Notes: a model not told the origin generated them from the letters alone. A stretch of 64,000 nt of DNA from Blattabacterium cuenoti (GCF_014252015.1 NZ_CP059206.1:558001-622000), one strand, 5' to 3'. Positions 50,107 to 58,846 are shown, counted from the first letter of the stretch. A program made the numbers and translations.

Positions 50107-50179
50107 TAACCTTGAAGGGAATCGAACCCATACCATAGGAATCGGAATCCTATATTCTATCCTATTAAACTACAAGGCT
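50107..50179 (-). tRNA. tRNA-Arg (CCG anticodon)
   Basis: On the minus strand, acceptor arms AGCCTTG / CAAGGTT pair (one G-U). The anticodon stem is TAGGA / TCCTA and the loop TTCCGAT, giving anticodon CCG. The T-loop is TTCGATT. No genomic CCA. It lies 8 bases after the pth stop and 29 before the lepA ATG, so it is probably cut from a shared transcript. Confidence 0.85.
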
Positions 50180-50187
50180 ATAATTTA

Positions 50188-50784
50188 TTAAGGATGACAA
50201 TTGAACATATTCATCGTTTTTTGTAGTCCATTTGTTACAAATGATAATATTATTTTTATACCTATATCTAATTTTGTAAATAGATAATCTATTTCTTCAT
50301 TTTTCCAATTTTCTAATACATAAGAATCTATCCTTTGATTATTTCTATCAAAATGATTTGGTTTAATCCCAAAACGTAGACGTGCGTAACAAGATGTTCC
50401 TATTTCTTTTTCTATATTTTTTAATCCATTATGTCCTCCATTTCCTCCTTTACCTCTTAAACGTAAATTCCCAAAATTCAAATAAATATCATCAGATACT
50501 ATAAGAATATTTTCTAATATAATTTTTTCTTTGATCATCCAATATTTAACAGCTAAACCACTGCGATTCATATAAGTAGAAGGTTTTAAAAAAAAAAGTA
50601 GTTTATTATTATAGATAAATTGAGAAATGAAGCCTAATTTTTTTTTTGAAAAAGAAAAAAGATATTTTTTTGATATTTGATCCAAAACCATAAATCCTAA
50701 ATTATGTCTATTTCTTTTGTATAAATATCCTGGATTTCCTAATCCGATAATCAAAAATTTTTCTATGGGATGTAAATGAATCAT
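50188..50784 (-). CDS. pth: Peptidyl-tRNA hydrolase
   Basis: Rescues tRNAs from drop-off peptidyl-tRNA. GLGNPGYLYKRNRHNLGF holds the GNPG motif and the catalytic His27. IVSDDIYLNFG holds the catalytic Asp, and GKGGNGGHNGLKNI is the conserved loop. Length 198 residues. It lies 5 bases downstream of sucD. Confidence 0.95.
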   Translation of the reverse strand: MIHLHPIEKFLIIGLGNPGYLYKRNRHNLGFMVLDQISKKYLFSFSKKKLGFISQFIYNNKLLFFLKPSTYMNRSGLAVKYWMIKEKIILENILIVSDDIYLNFGNLRLRGKGGNGGHNGLKNIEKEIGTSCYARLRFGIKPNHFDRNNQRIDSYVLENWKNEEIDYLFTKLDIGIKIILSFVTNGLQKTMNMFNCHP

Positions 50785-50789
50785 ATTGA

Positions 50790-51671
50790 TTATGATTCAT
50801 AAAGAACTTCATATACCATTTTTCCTATATCGTCCGGCGATTTAACAATATGTATTCCAGTTTGTTCCATTATTCTCATTTTTTCTTGTGCTGTTTCTAT
50901 TTTTTTTTCTATAATAGCTCCAGCATGTCCCATTGTTTTGCCTTTTGGAGCAGCTTGTCCTGCTATAAAACCTATTACCGGTTTTTTATTTTCAATATTT
51001 TTCATCCATTCAGCAGCCTCAATCTCCAATCTACCCCCTATCTCTCCAATCATAACAATGCATTCAGTTTCTGAATCATCTAAAAAGAGTTTCATAATTT
51101 CCTTTATATTCATTCCTATAATGGAATCACCTCCTATACCAACAGCAGTCGAAATTCCATAACCAAACTTTACAATTTGATCTGCGGCTTCATAAGTGAG
51201 TGTTCCTGATCTAGAAACTATACCCACATTTCCTTTTTTATTAAAAACTGAATTAGGCATTATTCCTACTTTAGACTCTTTTGGAGAAATAATCCCAGGA
51301 CAATTTGGTCCTATTAAACGAGATTTTTTTCCTTTTAAGAAATGTTTAACTCTAATCATGTCTGAAACTGGAATTCCTTCTGTTATACATACAATAACTT
51401 GTATGTTCATATAAATGGATTCTAAAATAGCATCCGAAGCAAAAGCAGAAGGAACAAAAATTACACTTACATTTCCTCCTGTATTATTTACAGCTTCTTC
51501 TATAGTGTTAAAAATAGGAACTCCTAAATAAATCTGCCCTCCTTTTCCTGGAGTAATTCCTCCTACTATACTAGTTCCATAATTTATCATTTGTTCAGTA
51601 TGAAATAATCCTTCTTTACCTGTTAATCCTTGGACAAGAACTTTAATGTTTTTATCTATCAAAATACTCAT
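50790..51671 (-). CDS. sucD: Succinyl-CoA ligase, alpha subunit
   Basis: Part of the TCA-cycle enzyme that makes ATP or GTP from succinyl-CoA. CoA-binding VQGLTGKEGLFHT near the N-terminus, ITPGKGG, and the phosphohistidine region GHAGAIIEK (about 246). Length 293 residues. The partner sucC is not in the window, as expected in Bacteroidota where they are often apart. Confidence 0.96.
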   Translation of the reverse strand: MSILIDKNIKVLVQGLTGKEGLFHTEQMINYGTSIVGGITPGKGGQIYLGVPIFNTIEEAVNNTGGNVSVIFVPSAFASDAILESIYMNIQVIVCITEGIPVSDMIRVKHFLKGKKSRLIGPNCPGIISPKESKVGIMPNSVFNKKGNVGIVSRSGTLTYEAADQIVKFGYGISTAVGIGGDSIIGMNIKEIMKLFLDDSETECIVMIGEIGGRLEIEAAEWMKNIENKKPVIGFIAGQAAPKGKTMGHAGAIIEKKIETAQEKMRIMEQTGIHIVKSPDDIGKMVYEVLYES

Positions 51672-51710
51672 ATAATTCTGAATTAGTTTTTATGTAAAAT
51701 AATTTGAATT

Positions 51711-52280
51711 TTATTTTCTTACTCTTTCTATATAAGATCTATTTTCTGTGTTTATTTTAATAAGTTCTCCTATATCGATAAAAGAAGGAACCAATAATCT
51801 AGCTCCTGTTTCTAAAACAGCAATTTTATTGGAATTATTAATAGTATCTCCTTTTTTTACATATTCTGTATGTTCCACTTTTAAAATAATAGTGGAATGC
51901 ATTTTTAAAAATAAAAAAATTTTTTCTTTTTCATTTATAACATGAAAAAAAATAGTTATTTTCATGCCTTCTTTTAAAAATTCTATATTTATATTTTTTA
52001 TTAACCTTTCTTCTATTTGTATTTGTTCATAAGTATTCTCACTCATAAAACAGAAAATATTTCTTTCTTTATACAAATATCTATATAAACTAGATTCTAT
52101 TGTTACCTCTTTCAATTTATGTTTTGCTGAAAAATTGTTTTCTAATATATGACCTGTTATCAAATTTTTCAATTTTGTTCTAACAAAAGCATATCCTTTT
52201 CCTGGTTTTACATGAAGAAAATCAATAATTTTATATATTTCTTTATTCCATTGTATATATAAGCCCTTTTTGATATTCAT
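51711..52280 (-). CDS. efp: Elongation factor P
   Basis: Relieves ribosome stalling at proline runs. The tip-loop Lys is K28 in KPGKGYAF, then the OB domains and the closing GELIKINTENRSYIERV signature. Length 189 residues. It follows lpxC-fabZ by 37 bases. In free-living Flavobacteriia lpxA usually lies between those two genes; here nothing fits in the gap. Confidence 0.93.
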   Translation of the reverse strand: MNIKKGLYIQWNKEIYKIIDFLHVKPGKGYAFVRTKLKNLITGHILENNFSAKHKLKEVTIESSLYRYLYKERNIFCFMSENTYEQIQIEERLIKNINIEFLKEGMKITIFFHVINEKEKIFLFLKMHSTIILKVEHTEYVKKGDTINNSNKIAVLETGARLLVPSFIDIGELIKINTENRSYIERVRK

Positions 52281-52317
52281 TTGATTTAAAATTAAAATTT
52301 TAAGGATTTATCATCAT

Positions 52318-53613
52318 TTAATTTTTAACTATTTTGGCTACAACTTCTGCTTCTACTACAAGTTTGTTATTAACATAACCTTTCCCCTGCATATGAACTA
52401 TTCCTCTTTTCATAGGTTTTAACAAACAAACTTGGAAAACAATTATATCTCCAGGAACTATTTTTTGTTTAAATTTTACTTTATCTATTTTTAAAAAATA
52501 GGTAGAATATAATTCAGGATGACTTAGTTTATTTAATACTAGGATACCTCCAACTTGTGCTATAGCTTCTATTTGTAATACTCCGGGCATTATTGGTTCT
52601 CTAGGAAAATGTCCTATAAAAAAATATTCATTCATAGTTACATTTTTCACTCCTACAACACTATTTTCTGTTAAATCGATAATTTTATCTACTAAAAGAA
52701 ACGGAGGTTTATGAGGTAAAATTTTCATAATACTTTTTATATCTAAAAAAGGTTTCTTTTTTAAATCAAATTCAGGAATATCATTTTTTTTTAATGTTTG
52801 AATTTTATTCATTAATTCCTTTAAAAATTGCATAATAATATAATTATCTGGATTATAAAAAATGAATTTACCTTTTAACTTAGTTCCCATTAAAGTTATG
52901 AAACCTATAATATCTAAAAGAATATGTTGAGCTATTTCATTAAAGGCTTGATCTGGATAGATAAATGTATCATGAAAAAAAGAATATATAGAATTTTTTC
53001 TAACTTCCTTAAATTTTTTTTTTTCGCAAAGAATACAAAAAATTTTTGAATTTGCGATTTTATGAAATTGATACAGATGTTTAAAAATAGCATTTTTTGT
53101 ATATTTAGAATTAAAATCTATAACGGTCATAATCTCAAATTTGTTAGCAGGTAATGCAATAATTTCTCCTCCCGTATTCATATTTTCATAAGAAATAATT
53201 TCCGTTATTGAACAATATTTTCTTTTTTCGTTTTGTTCTATAATTCCCACTTTTTGAATTGCTTCTACAAAAAATTTAGAAGAACCATCCATGATAGGAA
53301 TTTCAATATTATCTAATTCTATGATTACATTATCTAAATCCATACCTGTCAAAGCAGCTAAAACATGTTCAATAGTATAAATTTTTAATCCATTTTTTTC
53401 CAAAATAATACCTTTATCTATACTTTCCTTTATCAAAAAAGAATAATGAGCTTTGATATGAGGTTTTTCTTTTATATCTGTTCTAATAAAAATAAATCCT
53501 GTATGAGTTGGAGCTGGTTTGAAAGTAACAGTTACTTTTTTTTTAGTATATAAACCAAATCCTTGTAAGGAAATTTTTCCTGCAATAGTTTTTTGCTTTT
53601 CAAGCATATCCAT
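52318..53613 (-). CDS. lpxC/fabZ: LpxC-FabZ fusion; LpxC half has lost active-site residues, FabZ half intact
   Basis: In Bacteroidota one chain carries the lipid A deacetylase LpxC and the hydroxyacyl-ACP dehydratase FabZ. This 431-residue copy keeps both in order. In LpxC, the E82-H83 pair (TIEHVLAAL), H230 and D234 (AQHILLDIIG) remain. By E. coli numbering, however, H19 reads Tyr, K239 Ile, D246 Phe and H265 Asn (FYNPDN where SGH is expected), and part of the middle is missing. The FabZ half (from about residue 290) is sound: ILPHKPPFLLVDK, H335 in GHFPREPIMPG and E349 in QIEAIAQ. The likely living function is fatty acid dehydration, with LpxC vestigial. Confidence 0.9.
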   Translation of the reverse strand: MDMLEKQKTIAGKISLQGFGLYTKKKVTVTFKPAPTHTGFIFIRTDIKEKPHIKAHYSFLIKESIDKGIILEKNGLKIYTIEHVLAALTGMDLDNVIIELDNIEIPIMDGSSKFFVEAIQKVGIIEQNEKRKYCSITEIISYENMNTGGEIIALPANKFEIMTVIDFNSKYTKNAIFKHLYQFHKIANSKIFCILCEKKKFKEVRKNSIYSFFHDTFIYPDQAFNEIAQHILLDIIGFITLMGTKLKGKFIFYNPDNYIIMQFLKELMNKIQTLKKNDIPEFDLKKKPFLDIKSIMKILPHKPPFLLVDKIIDLTENSVVGVKNVTMNEYFFIGHFPREPIMPGVLQIEAIAQVGGILVLNKLSHPELYSTYFLKIDKVKFKQKIVPGDIIVFQVCLLKPMKRGIVHMQGKGYVNNKLVVEAEVVAKIVKN

Positions 53614-53749
53614 ATATATATATTAAAGACTTAATTTTTTATAAATTAGAAATCATATTGGATATAAATTTTCAGAAAAAAAATACAAAAAAATCAAAAA
53701 CTTTACGTAATTTATGTTCTATACGAATGTTTCTTATTATATTATATTC

Positions 53750-53887
53750 ATGAGTTTTTCAAGACGTATGATTTTCTTTTTTACAGGTTTTATTATTGGT
53801 GTTTTGATATTACTTTTTTTTTCTCATACCTTTCAAAAAAGATTACTGAATATAAAAAAGAAAAAAATAGTAGAAAAAAAAAGATGA
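53750..53887 (+). CDS. Short membrane peptide, possible remnant of a flavobacterial DUF4258-type protein
   Basis: A 45-codon frame: MSFSRRMIFFFTGFIIGVLI, then a hydrophobic end to one membrane helix (about 7-25) and a basic tail of lysines. Its opening resembles, from memory, the N-terminus of a longer flavobacterial protein found near rpmH (pattern of basic residues, then a Gly-Phe-x-Ile-Gly membrane helix and FFxSxxxxK). If so, the C-terminal soluble domain has been lost. It sits 57 bases upstream of rpmH and is followed by a weak hairpin. Could equally be a chance frame. Confidence 0.4.
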   Translation: MSFSRRMIFFFTGFIIGVLILLFFSHTFQKRLLNIKKKKIVEKKR

Positions 53888-53893
53888 AAAATA

Positions 53894-53924
53894 TTTTTTC
53901 TAATGTTCTAAATATTAGAAAAAA
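53894..53924. terminator. Weak hairpin between the 45-codon frame and rpmH
   Basis: TTTTTTCTAAT (53894-53904) pairs with ATTAGAAAAAA (53914-53924), 11 bp with a 9-base loop. It is almost all A-T, so stability is low. It could be a terminator or part of the rpmH leader. Confidence 0.3.
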
Positions 53925-53944
53925 ATGTACTTTATTTAAATAAT

Positions 53945-54094
53945 ATGAAAAGAACTTATCAACCTTCGAATAGAAAAAAAGTTAACGTTCATGGATTCAT
54001 TAAACGAATGAAAACAAAAACAGGTCGCACAATTATATCCAGAAGAAGAAAAAAAGGAAGAAAAAGACTTACAGTATCTATTTTTAAAAAATAA
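53945..54094 (+). CDS. rpmH: 50S ribosomal protein bL34
   Basis: A 49-residue, strongly basic protein reading [18 protein letters not shown], then a [20 protein letters not shown] block, the standard bL34 pattern. In many bacteria rpmH lies near dnaA and the origin; neither dnaA nor an origin-like cluster is visible here. It converges with the M14 peptidase gene, 9 bases apart. Confidence 0.95.
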   Translation: MKRTYQPSNRKKVNVHGFIKRMKTKTGRTIISRRRKKGRKRLTVSIFKK

Positions 54095-54103
54095 AAAAAT
54101 CAA

Positions 54104-55282
54104 TTATAAAATTTTAAAATATTCTACATTTCCAATTTCAGGAAAATTTTCTCCTTTTTCTCCATAAAAATTTTTACCTATGACAATAGATTCTTCATAG
54201 GCAAAAAAATTGGATAAGTCACCTATATCTACTATTTTAGTATAAATAGAAATATTTTGTTTTATTGAATCAAATTTTTCAAAATTCATTAATCCTATAT
54301 CTACAAAAAATTTTTTTTTATTTTTTTCTATTTGCACTTTTCTATATATCTTATCAAATAAGATGTCTTCATTTTCTGGAATGGAAAAGTAAGATTTATA
54401 ATTTTTTTCAATATATTCTCCTTTATAATTTTTATAAGAAATAAAATAAATTCCTGTAAGAATAGATAATACACTATATTTTCTAACAGTTCTTTTTTGA
54501 TAATCTTTAGGATAATTTCCTGATTCAATTAAAATACAAGGATAACCTAATTTTTGTAACCTATCTCCAGTTGCCGTAGGATACAATTTATCAGAAAATC
54601 TTCCTATAGATCCGATTTTAGGTAAAATTTTATGAAGTTTTTTTGCTATAAAATTTATAACTCCCATAGATTTTTTTCTACTCATAGAGTAAACATCTTT
54701 TTTTGTAGATACAGAAGGAGATAAAAAAGATAAAATAGCAGGATTAAAATTTTTATGACCAACGTTATAAATACTTCTTTGATCATGTAAATTAAATAAA
54801 ATATCAGGTTTACTTTTTTCTATTTCCTGAAATAAAATTTGTATTTCTGGAGATTGTAAACGAATCGCGTCTCTATTTAAGTCTATATTTATAGCGTTTC
54901 TTCTTTTAAATATTTCAGATCCATCAGGATTTAACATAGGAATAAATAAAATAGTCAAATTTTTATTTAAAAATTGAACTAAATCACTATTTTTTTTTAT
55001 TAAGAATAAATGAAAAATATCAAACATAGATTTTGTTCCTGTAGTTTCATTTCCATGCATTTGAGACCAAATTAATATTTTTATTTTTCCTATACCCCAT
55101 TTTATTTTGAAAATTTTTCTTTTCTCTATAGAGAATCCTATAGGAACAACAGAACATATATCTTTGTACTTATTTATAACTTGTAATAATTCAGAATATC
55201 TAAAAATTTTTGAATAACTGATACTACTATCTTTAAAAGATTCATAATTCTGAAATAGAGATATGATATCTAAATACAACAT
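54104..55282 (-). CDS. M14-family zinc carboxypeptidase-like protein
   Basis: A 392-residue metallopeptidase-like protein. Zinc ligands H76 and E79 are in QMHGNETTG, the substrate-binding NPDG and NIDLNRD segments follow, the third ligand is in LFNLHDQR, and the catalytic Glu in CILIESGNYPKD. All M14 landmarks are present, so activity is likely. There is no signal peptide, so it should be cytosolic. The C-terminal 100 residues are a separate poorly conserved part. Substrate unknown; peptidoglycan-peptide trimming or general peptide turnover are possibilities. It stands alone. Confidence 0.85.
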   Translation of the reverse strand: MLYLDIISLFQNYESFKDSSISYSKIFRYSELLQVINKYKDICSVVPIGFSIEKRKIFKIKWGIGKIKILIWSQMHGNETTGTKSMFDIFHLFLIKKNSDLVQFLNKNLTILFIPMLNPDGSEIFKRRNAINIDLNRDAIRLQSPEIQILFQEIEKSKPDILFNLHDQRSIYNVGHKNFNPAILSFLSPSVSTKKDVYSMSRKKSMGVINFIAKKLHKILPKIGSIGRFSDKLYPTATGDRLQKLGYPCILIESGNYPKDYQKRTVRKYSVLSILTGIYFISYKNYKGEYIEKNYKSYFSIPENEDILFDKIYRKVQIEKNKKKFFVDIGLMNFEKFDSIKQNISIYTKIVDIGDLSNFFAYEESIVIGKNFYGEKGENFPEIGNVEYFKIL

Positions 55283-55468
55283 AATAATTTTAATTTTTTA
55301 TTACAAAGCATTCTACTATTCATGATTAATAACAAAATTGTTTTTATCTTTCAAAAACATGTAAAAAATAAAATCAACTTTCACTAAATTAAATATTTTT
55401 ATAATGTAGGAAGCAATAACAGAATCATATTAAACATAAAAATAAAATACGAATTTTTAACATTTATT

Positions 55469-56260
55469 ATGAAGAATTATTTTAAAATAAATTATATAGA
55501 ATCTATCTTATTAATAGTGGCATTTACTACTTTAAATTTTTTGAATGCAATTCTTAGAAAATTATTAATTTCTATTAATGTTCCTGAAGGCATGATATTT
55601 TCCATATCATATACTCTTCCCTTCATTTTTTTATTTATTTTTATATCTCATCAAGCTCAAAAAAAAAATCTCATTATAGATTTATCCATGAAATTATCTA
55701 CATGGTATACTTATTTTATTATTTTTTGTATGATGTTTTGCATGATTATTCTCAATGAATATATTTCTTCATTGGTTCCTAGAGAAGGACCTATATTAGG
55801 AAATATGTACAAAGAAATCGAAGAATTTCTAAAAGAAGAAATTAAAAATCCAATTCCTTTTTTTTCCACTACAGTATTGCTAGCTCCTATATGTGAAGAA
55901 GTTCTTTTTAGAGGTATTATTTTGAATGGAATGTTAAAAAATAAAATACATCCTATAAAAGCTATTTTATTCTCTTCATTTTTATTTGGATTAACTCATA
56001 TGAATCCATGGCAATTTGTAGGGGGGATTATCATTGGAAGTTTTATAGGATTCATTTATTTTATAACTTCTTCTATTATAGATTGTATATTGTTACATAT
56101 TTTTAATAATGCTTTCGCTATTTTAACGATGTTTTTCTTTATGAAAAATGGAAATACTACAAAAAAAGTAAATATGAATATTGAATTCATCTTAATAATA
56201 GCTTTTATTATAATAGTTATTGGTGGTATTTTTCTTTTAAAAAAAAGAAAGAAAACATAA
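55469..56260 (+). CDS. CPBP-family intramembrane metalloprotease (Abi/CAAX type)
   Basis: A 263-residue membrane protein with about seven or eight hydrophobic helices. CPBP motifs are intact: EExxxR in CEEVLFRG (E143, E144, R148), His177 in THMNPWQF, and H210 with N213/N214 in LLHIFNNAF. The last helix runs into a KKRKKT tail. Members process prenylated or other membrane proteins, and some give immunity to bacteriocins; the substrate here is unknown. It lies after a 186-base divergent gap and 74 bases before rnz. Confidence 0.86.
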   Translation: MKNYFKINYIESILLIVAFTTLNFLNAILRKLLISINVPEGMIFSISYTLPFIFLFIFISHQAQKKNLIIDLSMKLSTWYTYFIIFCMMFCMIILNEYISSLVPREGPILGNMYKEIEEFLKEEIKNPIPFFSTTVLLAPICEEVLFRGIILNGMLKNKIHPIKAILFSSFLFGLTHMNPWQFVGGIIIGSFIGFIYFITSSIIDCILLHIFNNAFAILTMFFFMKNGNTTKKVNMNIEFILIIAFIIIVIGGIFLLKKRKKT

Positions 56261-56334
56261 ATGAATTCAATTTTTTACTAAAAAGAATATTGATTATACA
56301 CATGAATTAAAAATTTTTTTGAAAAAAACTTTTC

Positions 56335-57258
56335 ATGATGAAAAAGCCTTCATTAACTATTTTGGGATGTCATTCTTCTATACCTAACAATAAAAAGTTT
56401 CATCCCACTGCTCAAATATTGGAAATGAAAGGATATTCTTTTCTCATTGATTGTGGTGAAGGAACGCAAGTTCAATTAAGAAAAGCAAAAATAAAGTTTA
56501 ATAAAATAATACACATATTTATATCTCATTTACATGGAGATCATTTTTTTGGATTGATTGGATTGTTATCTACGTTTCATCTATTAGGTAGAGAAAAATC
56601 AGTGAGTATTTACGCCCCAAAAGGATTAAAAGAGATAATAGATATTCATTTTAAATGGTCTTATACCAAACTTAAATATTGCATAGATCACATTGAATTA
56701 TCATCTAAAAAATTAGAAAAAATCATGGATAATAAAAAAATAGAAGTTTTTTCTATTCCATTAAAACATAGAATTTATACAAATGGATTTCTTTTTAAAG
56801 AAAAACCTAGTCATAGAAAATTAAATATGGAAGAAATTAAAAAAATACCCGATATTAATATCGGGTATTTTAAAAATTTAAAATTAGGAAAAGATTTTCA
56901 AACCAATGATGGAAAAATTATTCCTAATTCCCAATTAACATTTGATCCTCCCAAAATATTATCTTATGCTTTTTGTTCAGATACTTCTTTCTATTTACCT
57001 ATAATTGAGCATATAAAATATGTAGATTTATTGTATCACGAATCCACTTTTTTAAAAACGGAAGAAAAGAGAGCTATTAATACAGGACATTCTACAGCAA
57101 ATCAAGCGGCATATATAGCTAAAAAAGCTCAAGTCAAAAAATTGTTATTAGGACACTATTCCAACAGATTTCCTAATATTAAAGAATTTGAAAAAGAAGC
57201 AAAAGAAATATTCTTTAATGTAGAAGCATCTGAATCTTTAAAAACATATTATTTATAA
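56335..57258 (+). CDS. rnz: Ribonuclease Z (tRNA 3' processing)
   Basis: Cuts tRNA precursors after the discriminator base. The 307 residues include the metallo-beta-lactamase motif HLHGDH at 65-70, DCGEGTQVQLRK just before, and the later HST motif in NTGHSTANQAA and LLGHYSNRF. At least three of the four tRNA genes in this window lack an encoded CCA, which fits the need for this enzyme. The end overlaps the convergent permease gene by 10 bases. A perfect 30-base palindrome lies inside. Confidence 0.94.
   Translation: MMKKPSLTILGCHSSIPNNKKFHPTAQILEMKGYSFLIDCGEGTQVQLRKAKIKFNKIIHIFISHLHGDHFFGLIGLLSTFHLLGREKSVSIYAPKGLKEIIDIHFKWSYTKLKYCIDHIELSSKKLEKIMDNKKIEVFSIPLKHRIYTNGFLFKEKPSHRKLNMEEIKKIPDINIGYFKNLKLGKDFQTNDGKIIPNSQLTFDPPKILSYAFCSDTSFYLPIIEHIKYVDLLYHESTFLKTEEKRAINTGHSTANQAAYIAKKAQVKKLLLGHYSNRFPNIKEFEKEAKEIFFNVEASESLKTYYL
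56842..56871. repeat. Perfect 30-base palindrome inside rnz
   Basis: The 15 bases AAAATACCCGATATT (56842-56856) are followed immediately by their exact reverse complement (56857-56871), with no spacer. It contains a GC-rich CCCG/CGGG core unlike its surroundings and encodes KIPDINIGYF in frame. Confidence 0.95.
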
Positions 57259-58445
57259 ATATTATTGATTCTTTTTAAAGAATAAAAAGATATGATGGAT
57301 CCTATGATTAAAATAATACATATAACTATATAAGAATCTTTTCCTGTAATTTTAACAGGAAAAGGAATTTTTTTTGCCACCTTAAATATTTTATATTTTT
57401 CTTGTATCAAAGAAATAGTATAAGACATCAATAAACCACTTAAGCATCCAAAAATAGTAATTAAAAATCCAATATATAAAAATACTATTTTAATTCTATG
57501 TAAAGAAAAACCTATACTCCATAATGTAAAAAGTTCTTTAAATTTATCTAATTGTAAAATATAAATAGCACTAAATAAATTAAATCCAGTAATTAATGTC
57601 ATTAAAACAAACAAAAAATATACAAATATTTTTTCTGTATTCAGAATTTTATAGAAAATTTTTTCTTTTTCTATCCGTGTTTTTATATTAAATTTGGGAC
57701 CTAATTTTTTTACTAAAATATTTTTCATATTGTTTATGTTCATTTTATCATGAACTTTTATTTCCAATGCATGAAAAATTTTTTTTTTCATGACATTCTG
57801 AAGTTCAGATAAATCACAAAAAAAATATTCTCTATCCACTTTAGGACTAAAATTAAAAATTCCTTGTACAAATGCCTTTTTTTTCATAAAAAATAAACTC
57901 AAAGTATTTTTATTATTCTTTTTATAATCGAAAATAAATATTTGCAAAGGCATATTTATTACATGATATAGTAATATTGGAAAATATGAAGCTATATAAG
58001 ACCATCCTACATATATATTTAAATAATCAATCTTACTGTTTTTTAAATTTGTTTTTTTAAATTTTTTCATCACTTTTTCATATTCTAAATCCACTCCTTT
58101 TAAAAAAATAAAATATTCATGATTTTTATAACGTAAAAAAACTTTTTTTTCCATGGTCTTAGAAAAGGCTTTAATTCCTTGTATAGATTTTATTTTTTTT
58201 ATTATGATATTATTATCAATAAAAAAATTTTTTTCATTTAAATAGGAAATAGTAATATCAGGATAATGAATTTTATAAAATTTTTTATTTAAATCTTCTA
58301 ATCCAGAAAAAATAAATAAAATTGTGGATAAAGAAAAAGTGGATACCCCAATGGATAAAATTGATAAAAAAACAATAAAATTAACAATATTATTTTTTTT
58401 TTTATAAAAAAAATAACGTATAGATATATAAAAAGAAGTACTCAA
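57249..58445 (-). CDS. LolC/LolE-like ABC transporter permease, TTG start
   Basis: Permease of the lipoprotein-release type (FtsX/MacB fold). One helix near the N-terminus (about 20-45), a large periplasmic domain (to about 265), then three C-terminal helices (about 270-295, 312-340, 370-390) give the 1+3 topology of LolC/E. The start is TTG at 58445 (STSFYISIRYFFYKKK), matching the family opening; no ATG is available nearby. Length 398 residues. An in-frame A11 run (T11 at 58393-58403) lies close to the start. The ATPase LolD is not in the window. It would release lipoproteins for the outer membrane. Confidence 0.82.
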   Translation of the reverse strand: MSTSFYISIRYFFYKKKNNIVNFIVFLSILSIGVSTFSLSTILFIFSGLEDLNKKFYKIHYPDITISYLNEKNFFIDNNIIIKKIKSIQGIKAFSKTMEKKVFLRYKNHEYFIFLKGVDLEYEKVMKKFKKTNLKNSKIDYLNIYVGWSYIASYFPILLYHVINMPLQIFIFDYKKNNKNTLSLFFMKKKAFVQGIFNFSPKVDREYFFCDLSELQNVMKKKIFHALEIKVHDKMNINNMKNILVKKLGPKFNIKTRIEKEKIFYKILNTEKIFVYFLFVLMTLITGFNLFSAIYILQLDKFKELFTLWSIGFSLHRIKIVFLYIGFLITIFGCLSGLLMSYTISLIQEKYKIFKVAKKIPFPVKITGKDSYIVICIILIIGSIISFYSLKRINNIYK

Positions 58446-58458
58446 AAATTATTAAATT

Positions 58459-58767
58459 TTATATAGCAGCACAAAAATCCAATTTTGGAATTTTTTTAAC
58501 ACGATATCTCAATCTCTCAGAGAGTAATTTTCTATAAAATTTAGATTTAGAACGGATAAATCTCAATATATTTTTATCCGAAAAAGGATAAATACTAATA
58601 TATGCTTTTATTAAGTTCATATTAGGAGTAATACACACTTTAATCAAAGTAACTAAAAATTTATTTTTCCTTTGACTATAACGGATTTCTTCATTAAGTA
58701 TTTCTGCTATTTCTACAAAAAATATTGAAGATAATTTATCATTTTTAATTAAACTCATTTTTTTCAT
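58459..58767 (-). CDS. rbfA: Ribosome-binding factor A
   Basis: Helps mature the 30S subunit. The 102 residues fit the short KH-like fold: basic helix start, EEIRYSQRK, LIKVCITPNMNLIKAYISIYPF, then LRYRVKKIPKLDF. The C-terminus (DFCAAI) is shorter than usual, missing the acidic tail seen in many RbfA. It lies 13 bases upstream of the permease gene on the same strand, a known Bacteroidota neighbour pair. A second Met (MSLIKND) could be the true start. Confidence 0.8.
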   Translation of the reverse strand: MKKMSLIKNDKLSSIFFVEIAEILNEEIRYSQRKNKFLVTLIKVCITPNMNLIKAYISIYPFSDKNILRFIRSKSKFYRKLLSERLRYRVKKIPKLDFCAAI

Positions 58768-58846
58768 ATCATAATTTCGTCAATTAAATTAAAAACAACT
58801 TTTATTTATTTTGCAAATATAAAATGCAAAAAATTTTATAAAAAAA

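Noticed and set aside
50850..51414. Three plus-strand frames opposite sucD
   Set aside because: Antisense to SucD with intact motifs; no start signals or homology.
53945..54094. rpmH as a pointer to the replication origin
   Set aside because: No dnaA, rnpA or cluster of DnaA boxes is nearby; rpmH here is flanked by unrelated genes. dnaN at 41098 is also far from any dnaA.
55283..55468. Small RNA or gene in the 186-base divergent gap
   Set aside because: Only a 14-codon frame and AT-rich sequence; no stem-loop with a T run and no tRNA-like structure. I see nothing definite there.
55469..56260. Abortive-infection (Abi) phage defence gene
   Set aside because: The CPBP family was once called Abi, but members are mostly housekeeping membrane proteases and there is no defence neighbourhood.
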